A stretch of DNA of 64,000 bases from Muribaculaceae bacterium (lineage in GTDB: Bacteria > Bacteroidota > Bacteroidia > Bacteroidales > Muribaculaceae): the NCBI GenBank assembly GCA_022509065.1, contig JAFLTY010000002.1, positions 46,031-110,030 of the forward strand, read 5' to 3'. Under the pieces are notes generated by a model that worked only from the letters and a program-made list of their open reading frames with translations, was not told where the DNA came from and did no database searches. Position numbers and translations under genes: made by a program. This document shows, piece by piece, positions 34,719 through 45,390 of the stretch. Position 1 is the stretch's first letter, and each line of letters starts with the position of its first letter.

Positions 34719-36749
34719 TCAGTCGGCAAAATCCACACTCACACCAAGTTGAAAGCGTCGTGGATTAAGAGGATAACCCGGCATCGAAAAATAATTTTTT
34801 TCAATCAATCCCTGGTTTATATGTGACATCATGACATAAAATCTTGCCTTGCTCAATCTGAAGTTGGCGTATAGATTCATAAATGGATAATTACCTACTT
34901 TCTGGATATTCTGATTGTGGAAGGACATCGTTGCCGGCTGATATAACGGCGCATAGAATTTGGTATAATAATCGCAATCAACACCAAATTGGACTTTCAG
35001 AGTCGCGATATTAAATAAAAGGTATAGATTGGAATAAACGCTGATGAGAGGGAGAGGTAAAATGTCAGATTGCGTTGACTGTTGCAAAGTAATTCTATTG
35101 TCCCAATTGAATATGCCAAAATGTAACCCCTGGTCAAGACATAAGGAAAGAACTTGGACATTGGTGTTAGCTGAAGTCGGTATGTTGAATTCGTTCCAAT
35201 ATAGAAGATTGGTGACATTTTCAAATCGGGCTGAAACATTAGTCCAGCTACGGGGTATCTTTAGACTTCCTCCGATTATATAACGTTGTGTTTTAGGTAA
35301 GGATTGTTGCCAAATGAAATGATTGGAGAGATAGTTAGTCATTAAATACGGAGCATGACGATTGTCAAATTCACCGTATGCCGCTACAGTGAGCGTATCA
35401 AAAGGCAAAGGGATGCGCGTGTTTACTTTGCCGGATGCATTGATATCGCCTGCAGCCGGTCCTATCAATCCGAATTCGGCGCGTGCCATATAAGTGAGAT
35501 ATTCGCCTTTTTGTTTTGTAAGCTGACCCCCAACTCTCAAAAGATTTATCGTCTTGGAGGGTTCGATAAAGTTGATGCCATCTGGAAACGGCTCAAGATC
35601 CAAATCAACTCGATTCAGAGTATCGGGGGTTTGTTTAAAGCGTTGTAGTTCATGGGTTACATAAGCCGAGAGGCCGAATTTTACCCATTTCCGAAACCCT
35701 TCTAACATGCTGATTCCAACAGTATTTCTTATGGAGAAATATTCTGTGACATCGCGAGTGTTATATGGCGAAAGATATGTGTGGTCAAAGAAGTTGGACG
35801 TTTCGCCGGGCGAGCCATCAAGAAAAAGGTGTTTGCCGTTGTTATAGTCAAAAGTCCATATGAAAGAAGCTGCGGGAATGAAGGTGCTTATTACCGTGGT
35901 GTCGTTTATGATGTCATGTTCATAATATCCAACCTTATATCGGCTGTTAAGATATAACTCACCTCCGACATATCGTGTATGTGCGTTCGATAGGTTAACA
36001 GGGATGGATTTGGAGTTGATGGTCGAAACACCTCCCTGCAGTACAGCAGGATCTTTTATATAAAGCTCATCGGTAATTCCACCGTTTTCTTTATTGACTA
36101 AATTGTAATGGTTATAAAAGCCCTGGAACTCAAATCGGTCACCCATATAAGAACCATTTACACCCCATGTCAAATCTTTTGTGGACTGATTGGCATACGA
36201 ACCTTTAGAATAAAGATAGTCGAGGTTTGCACCAACCTGAGCTCGTTTGTTGATATTGCCAGAAAAAATGGCATGCAGCCTGTCTTGTGTTGTCTCGCGG
36301 CCGCCTCCGGTGTTAAAAGAAAGCAGTGTAGTCGGAATTCGCGTGTTATAAAATTTCATCTTGTCACGTGTCAGCAACCACGCCGAAAGAGCGTCCTTAA
36401 AGAAAAAGTCAGATACAGGGGTGCGCTCAGCCCAAATTTCATTAATCCCTTCGCTACCCAAATTACCGGTTGTTGTCCATGCATCTGATACAAGAGAGGG
36501 AATGCTCTGTCGGTAATAGTTAAGCATTGCAGTATCAATTACTGCCGGCTCATGCAACCCGAGCGGCTCAAGCAACGACCAGGCGTATGAAGGAGCTAAT
36601 TTGATGTGCTTATGGGAACTTCCCCCTCCATCAGCTCGAAAAATATTGCCGCCTGACTCCTGGCCGTAGACATCATTGACATATATGTGTGTTATCAGCA
36701 CACATATCAAACAATAAACTATTTGTAAACGGGGTGAGGGCTTAAACAC
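34719..36749 (-). CDS. Putative outer-membrane porin (Porin_10 type)
   Basis: A 676-residue secreted protein with a signal peptide ending near VYG-Q. The rest has long amphipathic beta strands with aromatic residues typical of outer-membrane barrels, and the C-terminal RRFQLGVSVDFAD has the terminal strand signature. The opening SLVSDAWTTTGNLGSEGINEIWAERTP is like the Bacteroidetes putative-porin family. Barrel function and cargo are not known. Placed in a tight run with DUF486 and a solute-binding protein. Confidence 0.83.
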   Translation of the reverse strand: MFKPSPRLQIVYCLICVLITHIYVNDVYGQESGGNIFRADGGGSSHKHIKLAPSYAWSLLEPLGLHEPAVIDTAMLNYYRQSIPSLVSDAWTTTGNLGSEGINEIWAERTPVSDFFFKDALSAWLLTRDKMKFYNTRIPTTLLSFNTGGGRETTQDRLHAIFSGNINKRAQVGANLDYLYSKGSYANQSTKDLTWGVNGSYMGDRFEFQGFYNHYNLVNKENGGITDELYIKDPAVLQGGVSTINSKSIPVNLSNAHTRYVGGELYLNSRYKVGYYEHDIINDTTVISTFIPAASFIWTFDYNNGKHLFLDGSPGETSNFFDHTYLSPYNTRDVTEYFSIRNTVGISMLEGFRKWVKFGLSAYVTHELQRFKQTPDTLNRVDLDLEPFPDGINFIEPSKTINLLRVGGQLTKQKGEYLTYMARAEFGLIGPAAGDINASGKVNTRIPLPFDTLTVAAYGEFDNRHAPYLMTNYLSNHFIWQQSLPKTQRYIIGGSLKIPRSWTNVSARFENVTNLLYWNEFNIPTSANTNVQVLSLCLDQGLHFGIFNWDNRITLQQSTQSDILPLPLISVYSNLYLLFNIATLKVQFGVDCDYYTKFYAPLYQPATMSFHNQNIQKVGNYPFMNLYANFRLSKARFYVMMSHINQGLIEKNYFSMPGYPLNPRRFQLGVSVDFAD

Positions 36750-36770
36750 GTGACAAGCGTTGAGTGAGGA

Positions 36771-37151
36771 TTATTTGTCGGTAGGAAGAAATACAAAACA
36801 CACAGCTGCGACAAGGCAAACGAAAGCTGCTATGTGATTCCAATGAAGTTTTTCGCCTAAAAAAATAAACATTGTGACTATCGTGAAAACAGTCAGTGTA
36901 ATGACTTCCTGTATGACTTTCAGCTGGAAAAGAGAATACGGACCGCCATTCTCCTGATAGCCAATACGGTTTGCCGGCACCATAAAAGAGTATTCAAAAA
37001 GAGCTACTCCCCACGATACGAGAATGACAACGAACAGAGGCCAGCTTTTGGATATGCCGGCACTCTGAAGTTTTAAATGGCCATACCAGGCAAACGTCAT
37101 GAAAACGTTCGATATTATCAGCAATAATATCGTAGTTAACCACGCCGGCAT
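36771..37151 (-). CDS. DUF486 family small membrane protein
   Basis: A 126-residue protein with four membrane helices. WYGHLKLQSAGISKSWPLFVVILVSWGVALFEYSFMVPANRIGY is the characteristic DUF486 block. The family resembles small DMT/EmaA-type transporters, but no substrate has been established for it. It starts 12 bases after the nitroreductase and ends 21 before the porin, consistent with an operon driven from alaS. Confidence 0.9.
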   Translation of the reverse strand: MPAWLTTILLLIISNVFMTFAWYGHLKLQSAGISKSWPLFVVILVSWGVALFEYSFMVPANRIGYQENGGPYSLFQLKVIQEVITLTVFTIVTMFIFLGEKLHWNHIAAFVCLVAAVCFVFLPTDK

Positions 37152-37163
37152 ATGCTTTAAAGC

Positions 37164-37781
37164 TTAGATTACTATTATCTTGGCTGTGTCCCACTTGTCT
37201 TTAGGAGTCTCGATAGCTGTGGGATAGCCGATGGTGACAACATTGAGCGGGATGATGTTTTCCGGCAGGCCAAGTATTTGACGCACTTCGTTAACACGTT
37301 CAGTCATGGGGTAGACACCACACCACACGGCACCCAGTTTAAGTGCGTTTACCGCCAATAATAAATTTTCGGTGGCGGCTGAACAGTCCTGAACCCAATA
37401 TTCGGGAGCCTGCTCGATGAAACGCTCGCTGTTGCCACAAACCAACACTACCGCACCTGCAGTCTTTACTTTGTCGCCGACACCTACAATGGCTTCGCCA
37501 ATACGGTCACGCTTAGTCTGGTCTTTGACTATCACAAATTCCCAGGGTTGTTTATTTATTGCTGAGGGGGCGGCCATGGCTGCTTTCAGAATAATGTCAA
37601 GAGTGTCGTCAGGAATAACCTGTCCGGTGTATTGGCGTACGCTTGTACGTGTCATGATGTTTTCTATAGCCACTGAAGTGCCTGTTGTGTCCGCGGCTCC
37701 ATAGTTTGATTCATCGCCGCCACATGATGTAGTAGATATCATAGCTGTTGTTAAAGCAAGAATACAAAAATATTTTTTCAT
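37164..37781 (-). CDS. Nitroreductase family protein with lipoprotein signal
   Basis: A 205-residue protein. Residues 1-20 are a signal peptide ending in a lipobox (ISTTSC, Cys20). From about residue 42 the FMN-dependent nitroreductase fold begins: RTSVRQYTGQVIPDDTLDIILKAAMAAPSAINKQPWEFVIV contains the FMN-phosphate arginines. It continues DCSAATENLLLAVNALKLGAVWCGVYP and ends QILGLPENIIPLNVVTIGYP. FMN enzymes of this class are normally cytoplasmic, so export as a lipoprotein is unusual. Its flavin would have to be loaded outside or before export. Confidence 0.85.
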   Translation of the reverse strand: MKKYFCILALTTAMISTTSCGGDESNYGAADTTGTSVAIENIMTRTSVRQYTGQVIPDDTLDIILKAAMAAPSAINKQPWEFVIVKDQTKRDRIGEAIVGVGDKVKTAGAVVLVCGNSERFIEQAPEYWVQDCSAATENLLLAVNALKLGAVWCGVYPMTERVNEVRQILGLPENIIPLNVVTIGYPTAIETPKDKWDTAKIIVI

Positions 37782-37791
37782 ATTTTGGTAA

Positions 37792-40425
37792 TTAATTTGG
37801 TTGTTTTATTTCGTTTAATATTAATTCGGCTGCTGCAGCAAGTCCATCAACATCCTTACCACCGGCTTGGGCGAAACCGGGTTGACCCCCACCGCCACCT
37901 TTAATGGCTTTAGCTCCGATACGGGCAAGATTGGAAGCGTTGATACCTCCGGCTACCAGGTCGTCGGTAACTGCTACGGTGACCAACGGCTTACCTGACG
38001 GATCGCATGTCGTTCCTATGAAGACAGTGTTTTGGGGTGAATCACGTTTTACTCCCATTGCGACATTTCGGACAATATCTGGAACGCGCACGCCTGTTAG
38101 TGTTGCTATGGTGGTGCCATTGATGGTCTTGGCCTTTTCCAACACAAAGGCTGTCAGTGCGTTTGCTCGCTCAATCATAGCCTCCTGCACTTCTTTTTTT
38201 AAGGCCGCATTCTCTTCGATGGCTTTAGTAAGAGCATTTAACACGTTGGGTGCGTTATTAAACAATGAAGATATTTTGTGCATAGTTTGAGATGCCTCAT
38301 CAATCATATCTTCCACCTTTGCTCCTGTTATGGCTTCGATACGTCGAATACCGGCCGCTATCGAGCTTTCACCCACAATCTTTATCATGCCGATATTTCC
38401 GGTGTTGTCAACGTGTGTGCCCCCACATAGCTCGACGGAGTCGCCATATCGAATGACTCTAACTTCGTCGCCATATTTCTCTCCGAAAAGAGCCATCGCA
38501 CCCAGATTGCGCGCTTCCTCTATGGGCATCTTGCGATATTCCTCTCTGGTGATGGCCTCGCGAACACGCTGATTGGCCAAACGTTCAACCTTGGAGATTT
38601 CTTCCGGGGTCATTTTTTGGAAATGGCTGAAATCAAAACGTAAAGATTCGGGCGAAACAAATGAACCGCGTTGTTCTACATGAGTTCCCAAGACTTCGCG
38701 TAGAGCCTGATGGATAAGGTGTGTCGCAGTGTGATTGGCTGCTGTTGCCTTTCGTGCCTCTTGATCTATCTCTAATTTAAAGGCAGCTTTAGGATTGGAT
38801 GGTAATTTTGCTGTTAGATGAACTCCGATGCCATTTTCGCGCTTGGTGTCGAAAATCTCTATCTTTTCGCCTGATTCCATATCCTGGAGGAACCCACGGT
38901 CGCCTACTTGGCCGCCCATCTCGGCATAGAAAGGAGTAGTGTCAAAAATTATCTGGTAAAATTCTTTGTTTTTTTGTTTGACATGACGATAACGAAGAAT
39001 TCGTGAGTCGGCAGATGTTTGGTCATAACCAACAAATTCTTGGTCAAGGCCGTCCGAAACTATAATCCAATCGGAAGCTTCGACGGCGGCAGCGTTGCGC
39101 GCGCGGTTTTTCTGAGCTTGCATCTCTGTGTCAAAACCGGCTTGATCCATGGTCATGTCATTCTCTTTCAGAATAAGTTCTGTCAAATCTTTCGGGAAAC
39201 CATATGTGTCATAAAGCATAAAGGCTTCTTTCCCAGATATCTGTGTCTTACCATCTTTACGTGCAGAGGCAATTGCTTCATCAAGAAGTGAAATGCCCTT
39301 GTCGAGTGTTCGTAAAAAAGCTTCCTCTTCTTCTTTGATTACCTTCAGAATAAGTGTGCGTTGAGCCTCAAGCTCAGGATAAGCATCGCCCATGGTAGCG
39401 ATTAAAGTATCCAGAAGCAAGTACATGAATGGATCCTTATGTCCTAGGAAAGTGTATGCGTAACGTACGGCGCGTCGCAAAATTCTGCGTATGACATATC
39501 CTGCCTTTGCATTGCCTGGCAATTGTCCGTCGGCTATTGAAAACGCGATGGTGCGTATATGGTCGGCTACAACGCGCATGGCAACGTCAACTTTTGGATC
39601 CTCGCCATATTTCTTGTCGGAAAGTGCGGAAATTTTGGCTATCAACGGTGTAAAGACATCGGTATCGTAGTTCGATGTTTTGCCTTGTATCGCCATGCAT
39701 AGTCGCTCAAAACCCATCCCGGTGTCTATCACCTTGGCCGGGAGAGCCTCGAGCGTACCGTCTGCCTTACGGTTGTATTGCATGAAAACAAGATTCCATA
39801 TTTCTATTACCAGCGGATTGTCTTTGTTGACGAGCGTGGCTCCGGGAACAAGTTCCCGTTCTTTGTCATTGCGCAAATCAATATGTATCTCCGAACATGG
39901 TCCACATGGTCCGGTGTCGCCCATCTCCCAGAAATTGTCTTTTTTGTTACCGTTGATAATATGATCTGTGGGTACGTGTTTTTCCCAATATGCGGCCGCT
40001 TCATCATCACGAGGCAGACCGTCTTCTTTCGAACCTTCAAAGACTGTCACATAAAGACGTGTCGGATCGAGCTTAAGTACATCCACCAGATATTCCCACG
40101 CCCAGTCGATGGCCTCTTTCTTAAAATAGTCGCCAAACGACCAGTTACCAAGCATTTCGAACATGGTATGATGATATGTGTCCATGCCAACCTCTTCAAG
40201 GTCATTGTGTTTTCCGCTTACGCGCAAACATTTCTGACTGTCACTGACGCGAGTGTTTTTCGCGGCCTTGTTACCAAGAATAATGTCTTTAAACTGGTTC
40301 ATCCCCGCGTTGGTAAACATCAACGTGGGATCATCTTTGATAACAAGCGGCGCGGAAGGTACAATCGTATGACCTTTGGACTTAAAAAACTCTTTGAACG
40401 AATCGCGAATTTCTTTTGATGTCAT
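37792..40425 (-). CDS. alaS: Alanyl-tRNA synthetase
   Basis: An 877-residue AlaRS. The aminoacylation core opens [27 protein letters not shown] and has [16 protein letters not shown] and GMGFERL. The editing domain has [11 protein letters not shown] and CGGTH zinc ligands, with [16 protein letters not shown] near the end in the C-Ala part. Length is normal and all domains are present. Its own promoter (40481-40512) gives a short leader of about 50 bases. Four further genes follow on the same strand with 10-21 base gaps, so the synthetase probably heads that transcript. Confidence 0.97.
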   Translation of the reverse strand: MTSKEIRDSFKEFFKSKGHTIVPSAPLVIKDDPTLMFTNAGMNQFKDIILGNKAAKNTRVSDSQKCLRVSGKHNDLEEVGMDTYHHTMFEMLGNWSFGDYFKKEAIDWAWEYLVDVLKLDPTRLYVTVFEGSKEDGLPRDDEAAAYWEKHVPTDHIINGNKKDNFWEMGDTGPCGPCSEIHIDLRNDKERELVPGATLVNKDNPLVIEIWNLVFMQYNRKADGTLEALPAKVIDTGMGFERLCMAIQGKTSNYDTDVFTPLIAKISALSDKKYGEDPKVDVAMRVVADHIRTIAFSIADGQLPGNAKAGYVIRRILRRAVRYAYTFLGHKDPFMYLLLDTLIATMGDAYPELEAQRTLILKVIKEEEEAFLRTLDKGISLLDEAIASARKDGKTQISGKEAFMLYDTYGFPKDLTELILKENDMTMDQAGFDTEMQAQKNRARNAAAVEASDWIIVSDGLDQEFVGYDQTSADSRILRYRHVKQKNKEFYQIIFDTTPFYAEMGGQVGDRGFLQDMESGEKIEIFDTKRENGIGVHLTAKLPSNPKAAFKLEIDQEARKATAANHTATHLIHQALREVLGTHVEQRGSFVSPESLRFDFSHFQKMTPEEISKVERLANQRVREAITREEYRKMPIEEARNLGAMALFGEKYGDEVRVIRYGDSVELCGGTHVDNTGNIGMIKIVGESSIAAGIRRIEAITGAKVEDMIDEASQTMHKISSLFNNAPNVLNALTKAIEENAALKKEVQEAMIERANALTAFVLEKAKTINGTTIATLTGVRVPDIVRNVAMGVKRDSPQNTVFIGTTCDPSGKPLVTVAVTDDLVAGGINASNLARIGAKAIKGGGGGQPGFAQAGGKDVDGLAAAAELILNEIKQPN

Positions 40426-40480
40426 ATCTTTGATAGTTAATGTATTAATCTAAGAGTAGGAAACCTTATATTTTATTGCA

Positions 40481-40512
40481 CAAAAATAATCAAATTTTGC
40501 CAATCCACCAAA
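40481..40512 (-). promoter_or_regulatory. Promoter of alaS
   Basis: On the minus strand TTTG (40512-40509), a 20-base spacer and TATTTTTG (40488-40481). Predicted leader about 50 bases. Confidence 0.65.
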
Positions 40513-40576
40513 AATGGGAAGGTACTCAGAATCAATATCCAAAAATATCTAAACATGTCTCTGCATTGTCTTTGAA

Positions 40577-40633
40577 TCACGGGTTACGACACGTTCTGAT
40601 TATGCGTGATGATGATAGTGTTGTAACCCGTGA
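40577..40633. repeat. 16-bp inverted repeat in the alaS/acyltransferase gap
   Basis: TCACGGGTTACGACAC (40577-40592) pairs with GTGTTGTAACCCGTGA (40618-40633) at 15 of 16 positions, the exception being a G-U pair in RNA, around a 25-base loop. No T-run follows. It lies upstream of both divergent promoters, so an operator or a small structured RNA are both possible. Nothing else is seen in the 40426-40909 gap besides the two promoters. Confidence 0.8.
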
Positions 40634-40816
40634 AAGTAAGATGGCAAGCGAGTACAAGATATTTCTTAAAAACATCAACTTTTTTTCCATGTGTTGATAA
40701 TTTGTCGCTTAGCATTGTGTGGATATAGTCCAAATAAAAAGTCTTCATAATCAATTAAAGTTTAGCTTTAGTTATTTATCTTAATTTGTTTATTGGTTGT
40801 AATTTATATTAATGCA

Positions 40817-40848
40817 TTTGTATTATACGGTAAATATGATTATCTTTG
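40817..40848 (+). promoter_or_regulatory. Promoter of the acyltransferase gene
   Basis: TTTG (40817-40820), a 20-base spacer and TATCTTTG (40841-40848) followed by C, a full consensus match. Confidence 0.75.
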
Positions 40849-40909
40849 CGTTAGCCTCCGTTGATTTTGTTCGTGATGGCTGGTGTTCTTTCCGTTTTTC
40901 CGTCAGATT

Positions 40910-41983
40910 ATGTATATACAATCCCTCCAGTCTTTACGCGGCATTTTCGCCTTGTTTATATTCTTTCATCACTTCAGCTTTAGTGGTGAAGGGGTAGGTG
41001 TTTTTCTTGCCGGAGGAGATTGCGGGGTATCGTTCTTTTTCATTCTTAGTGGTTTCGTGCTCAGCGTCGCTTATCTTGGGAGAAATAGTGTCAGTTTCGG
41101 CGTCCCTGTTAGTAAAACCGAAACGTCAAAAAAAGCCCCAAAAAGTATAGGACATTTCGGTACGTTTATGATAAAGCGTTTCTCGAAGATTTATCCGCTA
41201 CATATTCTGTGTCTGTTTCTTGCGATTGCATTAAAGGGCTTTGAAATCACTCTTCCGGATGTTGCGAACGCATTGTTGTTACAGGCTTGGGTGCCGTTGT
41301 CGGAATGGTATTTCTCCGGTAATTCGGTCGGATGGTGTCTCTCCGATTTTTTGTTCTTTTATGCGTTGTTCCCGTTGTTAGCACATTCCTATAACCGATA
41401 CAGACGATATTTTGTGTGGGTATTTTGTGTCATAGTTGTTTTATACGGTCTGTTGATCGTTCCTTTCATTCCCAACAGACTGGTTGATGGCATCATCTAT
41501 ATTTGTCCGTTAACGCGGTTGCTTGATTTTGTATTAGGAATGGTTTTGTTTGGCCTATGTAACTGCCATACTGTCAATCCATTCAAGGTCTATGCTGTGG
41601 GATTGCTGTCCCTCTTGGTTCTTGGAGTTACACTGTTTATGTACTATATGATGCCGTCGCGTTACGGCTTGAGTCTTCTTTGGTGGCCATCAATGGCTCT
41701 TATTATTTTTTATGGAGCCAAGTCTAATTCTAAAATACTGACGAATAAAGTATTGGTGTGGTTTGGAGATATTAGCTTCAGTTTCTACATGGTCCATGTT
41801 CTGGTCATCAAGTATTTCAATTTGTTTACTCTGAAAATCGGCATGTCTTTTTCGCCCTTTATGCGCATGCTGACGGTTCTGGTTTTAGCTATTGTAGTGG
41901 CTTTCGTGTTGCATCGTTATTTCGTTTTGCCTGTGGAGCGACTCATTCGTAAAAAGTTGTGCGACCGTCGTTCGCGGCTTTGA
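40910..41983 (+). CDS. Acyltransferase family 3 (OafA-like membrane protein)
   Basis: About 357 residues with ten predicted membrane helices. The start YIQSLQSLRGIFALFIFFHHFSFSG contains the family R and the catalytic H; SFFFILSGFVLSVAYLGR and FGDISFSFYMVHVLVI also fit. Such enzymes O-acetylate or acylate cell-surface sugars. ATG 40910 gives the usual MYIQSLQSLRG opening. A GTG 27 bases upstream would add nine residues and is less likely. It stands alone behind its own promoter and may modify the polysaccharide made elsewhere in the window, though nothing links them directly. Confidence 0.85.
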   Translation: MYIQSLQSLRGIFALFIFFHHFSFSGEGVGVFLAGGDCGVSFFFILSGFVLSVAYLGRNSVSFGVPVSKTETSKKAPKSIGHFGTFMIKRFSKIYPLHILCLFLAIALKGFEITLPDVANALLLQAWVPLSEWYFSGNSVGWCLSDFLFFYALFPLLAHSYNRYRRYFVWVFCVIVVLYGLLIVPFIPNRLVDGIIYICPLTRLLDFVLGMVLFGLCNCHTVNPFKVYAVGLLSLLVLGVTLFMYYMMPSRYGLSLLWWPSMALIIFYGAKSNSKILTNKVLVWFGDISFSFYMVHVLVIKYFNLFTLKIGMSFSPFMRMLTVLVLAIVVAFVLHRYFVLPVERLIRKKLCDRRSRL

Positions 41984-41989
41984 CAAGGA

Positions 41990-42022
41990 TTTGATAATTA
42001 AGAAGATTTTACGTACTTTTGT
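41990..42022 (+). promoter_or_regulatory. Promoter of proS
   Basis: TTTG (41990-41993), a 21-base spacer and TACTTTTG (42015-42022). The leader is about 70 bases and shows no T-box-like features. Confidence 0.55.
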
Positions 42023-42101
42023 GTCAGATTTTGCGGTGGTGTACAACGACCGCACGTCTTGTGTTATAAAAATCATCTAATGTATTGGTTATTATATTCC
42101 T

Positions 42102-43583
42102 ATGGCAATCGAACTTAAAAATCTGACCAAACGCGCTGAAAACTATTCGCAATGGTACAATGAACTTATAGTAAAGGCCGATCTGGCTGAACAATCTGCT
42201 GTACGCGGATGTATGGTGATAAAACCTTATGGCTATGCCATTTGGGAGAAAATGCAACAGACTCTTGACAGAATGTTTAAAGAAACCGGCGTGCAAAACG
42301 CATATTTCCCGTTGCTTATTCCCAAATCATATCTTTGTCGCGAAGCGGAACATGTCGAAGGTTTTGCAAAAGAATGTGCCGTTGTCACACATTACCGACT
42401 GAAAAATTCTCCCGACGGAAAAGGTGTTGTGGTCGATCCTGAGGCTCGTTTGGAAGAAGAACTCATCGTTCGTCCCACTTCCGAGACTATTATATGGGGT
42501 ACGTATAAGAATTGGATTCACTCGTGGCGCGACCTGCCCCTGCTCATCAATCAGTGGGCCAACGTGATGCGTTGGGAAATGCGTACGCGCATGTTCTTAC
42601 GTACCGCCGAGTTCCTATGGCAGGAGGGGCACTGCGCGCATGCCACCGCTGAGGAGTCCGAGGCTCGTACCGTCCAAATGATTAACGTCTATGCCGATTT
42701 TGCCGAGAAGTATATGGCTATGCCTGTCATTCGTGGCGTGAAGAGTGCCAACGAACGTTTTGCAGGCGCGGTAAACACATATACTATCGAGGCCATGATG
42801 CAGGACGGAAAGGCTCTCCAGTCCGGCACTTCACATAATCTGGGTCAGAATTTCGCCAAGGCTTTCGATGTCACTTTTACAAACAAAGAAAACAAACCCG
42901 AATATGTTTGGGCGAATTCGTGGGGTGTGTCGACCCGACTTATGGGGGCGCTCATAATGACACACAGCGACGATAACGGCCTGGTACTCCCCCCGCGTCT
43001 GGCTCCCATACAGGTGGTTATTATCCCCATCTCTAAAAATGCTGAGCAACTTGCGCAAATAACAGAAAAAGTACAACCTATACTCGCGCGCTTCAAAGAG
43101 CTGGGTATCACTGTCAAGTATGACGATGCCGACAACAAGCGTCCCGGCTTTAAGTTTGCCGATTATGAGGTGAAAGGTGTTCCCGTACGTCTGGCATTAG
43201 GCGCGCGAGACATCGAAAACGGCACCATAGAGGTGATGCGTCGTGACACACTGCAAAAAGAGGTTCTTCCGCTCGATGGCATTGCCGACCGCGTGGACGG
43301 TCTGTTGGAGGAAATACAGCAAAACATCTTCAGCAAAGCCGTTAAGTTGCGCGAAGAAAAAACGTATGTCTGCGATTCGTACGAGGAATTCAAAGAAAAA
43401 ATCGAAGACGGCGGTTTCTTCCTTTGTCATTGGGACGGAACTACTGAGACTGAGGAACGCATCAAGGAAGAAACCAAAGCAACCATACGCTGCATCCCTC
43501 TCGAAGGCGACGATACTCCCGGGGTATGTATGGTTACCGGCAAACCTTCCGCGCGCCGAGTGATTATTGCCCGCAACTATTAA
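42102..43583 (+). CDS. proS: Prolyl-tRNA synthetase, archaeal/eukaryotic type
   Basis: A 493-residue class II synthetase of the short form without the bacterial editing insertion. [44 protein letters not shown] and the motif-2 stretch [26 protein letters not shown] are typical. The C-terminal zinc-like extension ends in the usual RRVIIARNY. Bacteroidetes generally carry this archaeal-like ProS. Codon use becomes distinctly G/C-rich in the middle of the gene. It is followed after 54 bases by umuD. Confidence 0.96.
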   Translation: MAIELKNLTKRAENYSQWYNELIVKADLAEQSAVRGCMVIKPYGYAIWEKMQQTLDRMFKETGVQNAYFPLLIPKSYLCREAEHVEGFAKECAVVTHYRLKNSPDGKGVVVDPEARLEEELIVRPTSETIIWGTYKNWIHSWRDLPLLINQWANVMRWEMRTRMFLRTAEFLWQEGHCAHATAEESEARTVQMINVYADFAEKYMAMPVIRGVKSANERFAGAVNTYTIEAMMQDGKALQSGTSHNLGQNFAKAFDVTFTNKENKPEYVWANSWGVSTRLMGALIMTHSDDNGLVLPPRLAPIQVVIIPISKNAEQLAQITEKVQPILARFKELGITVKYDDADNKRPGFKFADYEVKGVPVRLALGARDIENGTIEVMRRDTLQKEVLPLDGIADRVDGLLEEIQQNIFSKAVKLREEKTYVCDSYEEFKEKIEDGGFFLCHWDGTTETEERIKEETKATIRCIPLEGDDTPGVCMVTGKPSARRVIIARNY

Positions 43584-43637
43584 TCGTAAGTAAAACAGCG
43601 AATATCCCAAGAACCGGTTATCTTCGACACAGTCTCA

Positions 43638-44090
43638 ATGAGAAACGTAATCATTGACATATTCAAACCCGATTTGACAACCCGTCTTGATTTGCCGTAT
43701 GCCGATCAAGGCATTCAGGCCGGGTTTCCCTCGCCGGCACAGGACTACATTACTGAAAGCATCGATCTCAACCGTGAGATTGTGCGCCATCCCGCCTCGA
43801 CGTTCTACGGAAGGGTGTCGGGCGATTCGATGATAAACGATGGGATAGACCCCGATGATATAATTGTCATCGACCGTTCTCTCGAGCCGCAGGACGGTGA
43901 TTTGGCCGTGTGTTGCGTTGATGGCGAGTTTACCCTCAAGCGCATCAAGTTTGATGCCGGCAAGGTTTGGCTAATCCCGGCAAACGAGACCTTCGATCCG
44001 ATTCTTGTTACCCCCGATAACCGCTTCGAGGTGTGGGGTGTCGTGACATATACGATAAAACGCAGTCACCGAAGACGAACGAACAGATAA
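43638..44090 (+). CDS. umuD: UmuD-like S24 peptidase, SOS mutagenesis subunit
   Basis: A 150-residue self-cleaving protein that pairs with UmuC in a translesion polymerase. The cleavage site is A28-G29 in [12 protein letters not shown]. The catalytic pair is S64 in [13 protein letters not shown] and K101 in [10 protein letters not shown]. All three elements needed for RecA-stimulated autoproteolysis are present. No N-terminal DNA-binding domain, so it is not LexA. The gap before it has TATCTTCG (43619-43626) but no clean promoter. umuC begins seven bases after it. Confidence 0.95.
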   Translation: MRNVIIDIFKPDLTTRLDLPYADQGIQAGFPSPAQDYITESIDLNREIVRHPASTFYGRVSGDSMINDGIDPDDIIVIDRSLEPQDGDLAVCCVDGEFTLKRIKFDAGKVWLIPANETFDPILVTPDNRFEVWGVVTYTIKRSHRRRTNR

Positions 44091-44097
44091 TCGTAAA

Positions 44098-45390
44098 ATG
44101 ATAGGACTTATTGACTGTAATAATTTCTTTGTGTCGTGCGAGCGTGTTTTTGACCCGGCGCTCCGCAATCGTCCGGTCATTGTCCTGTCAAATAACGACG
44201 GATGTGCCGTCGCTATATCTAACGAGGCTAAGGCTGTAGGTATAAAACGAGGTATGCCTTTCTTCGAAATTAAGGATTTGGTGCAACGTCACAACATTGC
44301 CGTTCTCTCCGGCAATCACCGGCTGTACGGCGATTTGTCATCAAGGGTAATGGCCACAATTGCCGAGATTATTCCCGAAATTGAGATATACTCTATCGAT
44401 GAATGCTTCATCCGTTTTGACCGTTGGCCGGTGAACGATTTAAACGACTGCGCGCGAGAGATAGTCAGGAAAGTACGCCGTAATGTCGGCATACCCACCT
44501 CAATGGGTATAGCGCCTACAAAGACGCTGGCAAAGATAGCCGCACATTTTGCGAAGAAATATTCGGCATACCGGTCGGTTTGTCTTATAGACAACGACGA
44601 AAAACGCCGCAAGGCTTTGTCGCTTACTGACATAGAAGATGTGTGGGGCATAGGGCGCCGACTCGGACGTAAAATGCGCGCCAATGGTATCAATACCGCC
44701 CTCCAGTTGGCCGATTTGCCTCAGGATAAGGTGCGCCGAATGGTCAATATAGTTGGCGAACGAACATGGCGCGAACTAAACGGACAGGCCTGTATCGAGT
44801 TCGAAGACTCTCCACCTGACAAAATGCAGATCTGTTGCTCGCGTTCTTTTGCCGATATGATATTTGAGCCCGAACCTCTTTTCGAGGCCATGGCCGCTTT
44901 TGCTTCTATTGCCTCGCGAAAGCTAAGACAACAAAACTCGGCAGCCGCGTCGATTACAGTTTTCATCCATACCAACATGCATCGCGAGGATATGGATCAA
45001 TATCATGCTTCGAACTATCGCGCTTTGGCGGAGCCAACCAACGACCTGATGACGTTGTCTGCCGCCGCTATCGATGCCTTGCGTCCAATATACCGGCGTG
45101 GATACGGTATTAAGAAAGCCGGTATCCTCCTTTCCGAAATTGTGCCTGCCGACGCTATGCAGCCTTCGTTGTTCGTCGATGCTTCCGATCGCGAACGGCG
45201 CAAACGTCTTATGTCGGTAATGGATAGCATAAACGCAGGAAACAAATCATATGACAAGGTACGTGTAGCCGCTTGTGCACCTCTGGAGTCTTGTGTCAGA
45301 TGCGAGCATCCATCCCGACGTTACACCTCCAGTCTGTCCGATATCATTATAGTAAATACTCCTTCAAAAACTACCCGTCTATATGGATAA
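44098..45390 (+). CDS. umuC: UmuC-like Y-family DNA polymerase
   Basis: A 430-residue translesion DNA polymerase subunit. The catalytic motifs are [18 protein letters not shown] at the start and [10 protein letters not shown] at about residue 97, which carry the acidic metal ligands. [10 protein letters not shown] and [17 protein letters not shown] (helix-hairpin-helix) follow. The C-terminal part is the UmuC-type extension. Together with UmuD' it would copy damaged DNA at the cost of mutation. Its last eight bases overlap an HU-like gene, an unusual partner. Confidence 0.95.
   Translation: MIGLIDCNNFFVSCERVFDPALRNRPVIVLSNNDGCAVAISNEAKAVGIKRGMPFFEIKDLVQRHNIAVLSGNHRLYGDLSSRVMATIAEIIPEIEIYSIDECFIRFDRWPVNDLNDCAREIVRKVRRNVGIPTSMGIAPTKTLAKIAAHFAKKYSAYRSVCLIDNDEKRRKALSLTDIEDVWGIGRRLGRKMRANGINTALQLADLPQDKVRRMVNIVGERTWRELNGQACIEFEDSPPDKMQICCSRSFADMIFEPEPLFEAMAAFASIASRKLRQQNSAAASITVFIHTNMHREDMDQYHASNYRALAEPTNDLMTLSAAAIDALRPIYRRGYGIKKAGILLSEIVPADAMQPSLFVDASDRERRKRLMSVMDSINAGNKSYDKVRVAACAPLESCVRCEHPSRRYTSSLSDIIIVNTPSKTTRLYG

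Noticed and set aside
39778..40419. 213-residue plus-strand frame opposite alaS
   Set aside because: Antisense to the conserved catalytic domain of alaS; no family features.
40426..40909. Small gene (73 residues at 40476-40697)
   Set aside because: It spans the alaS promoter and the inverted repeat and has no recognisable sequence.
42023..42101. T-box or other riboswitch before proS
   Set aside because: The leader is only about 70 bases and lacks T-box sequence elements.
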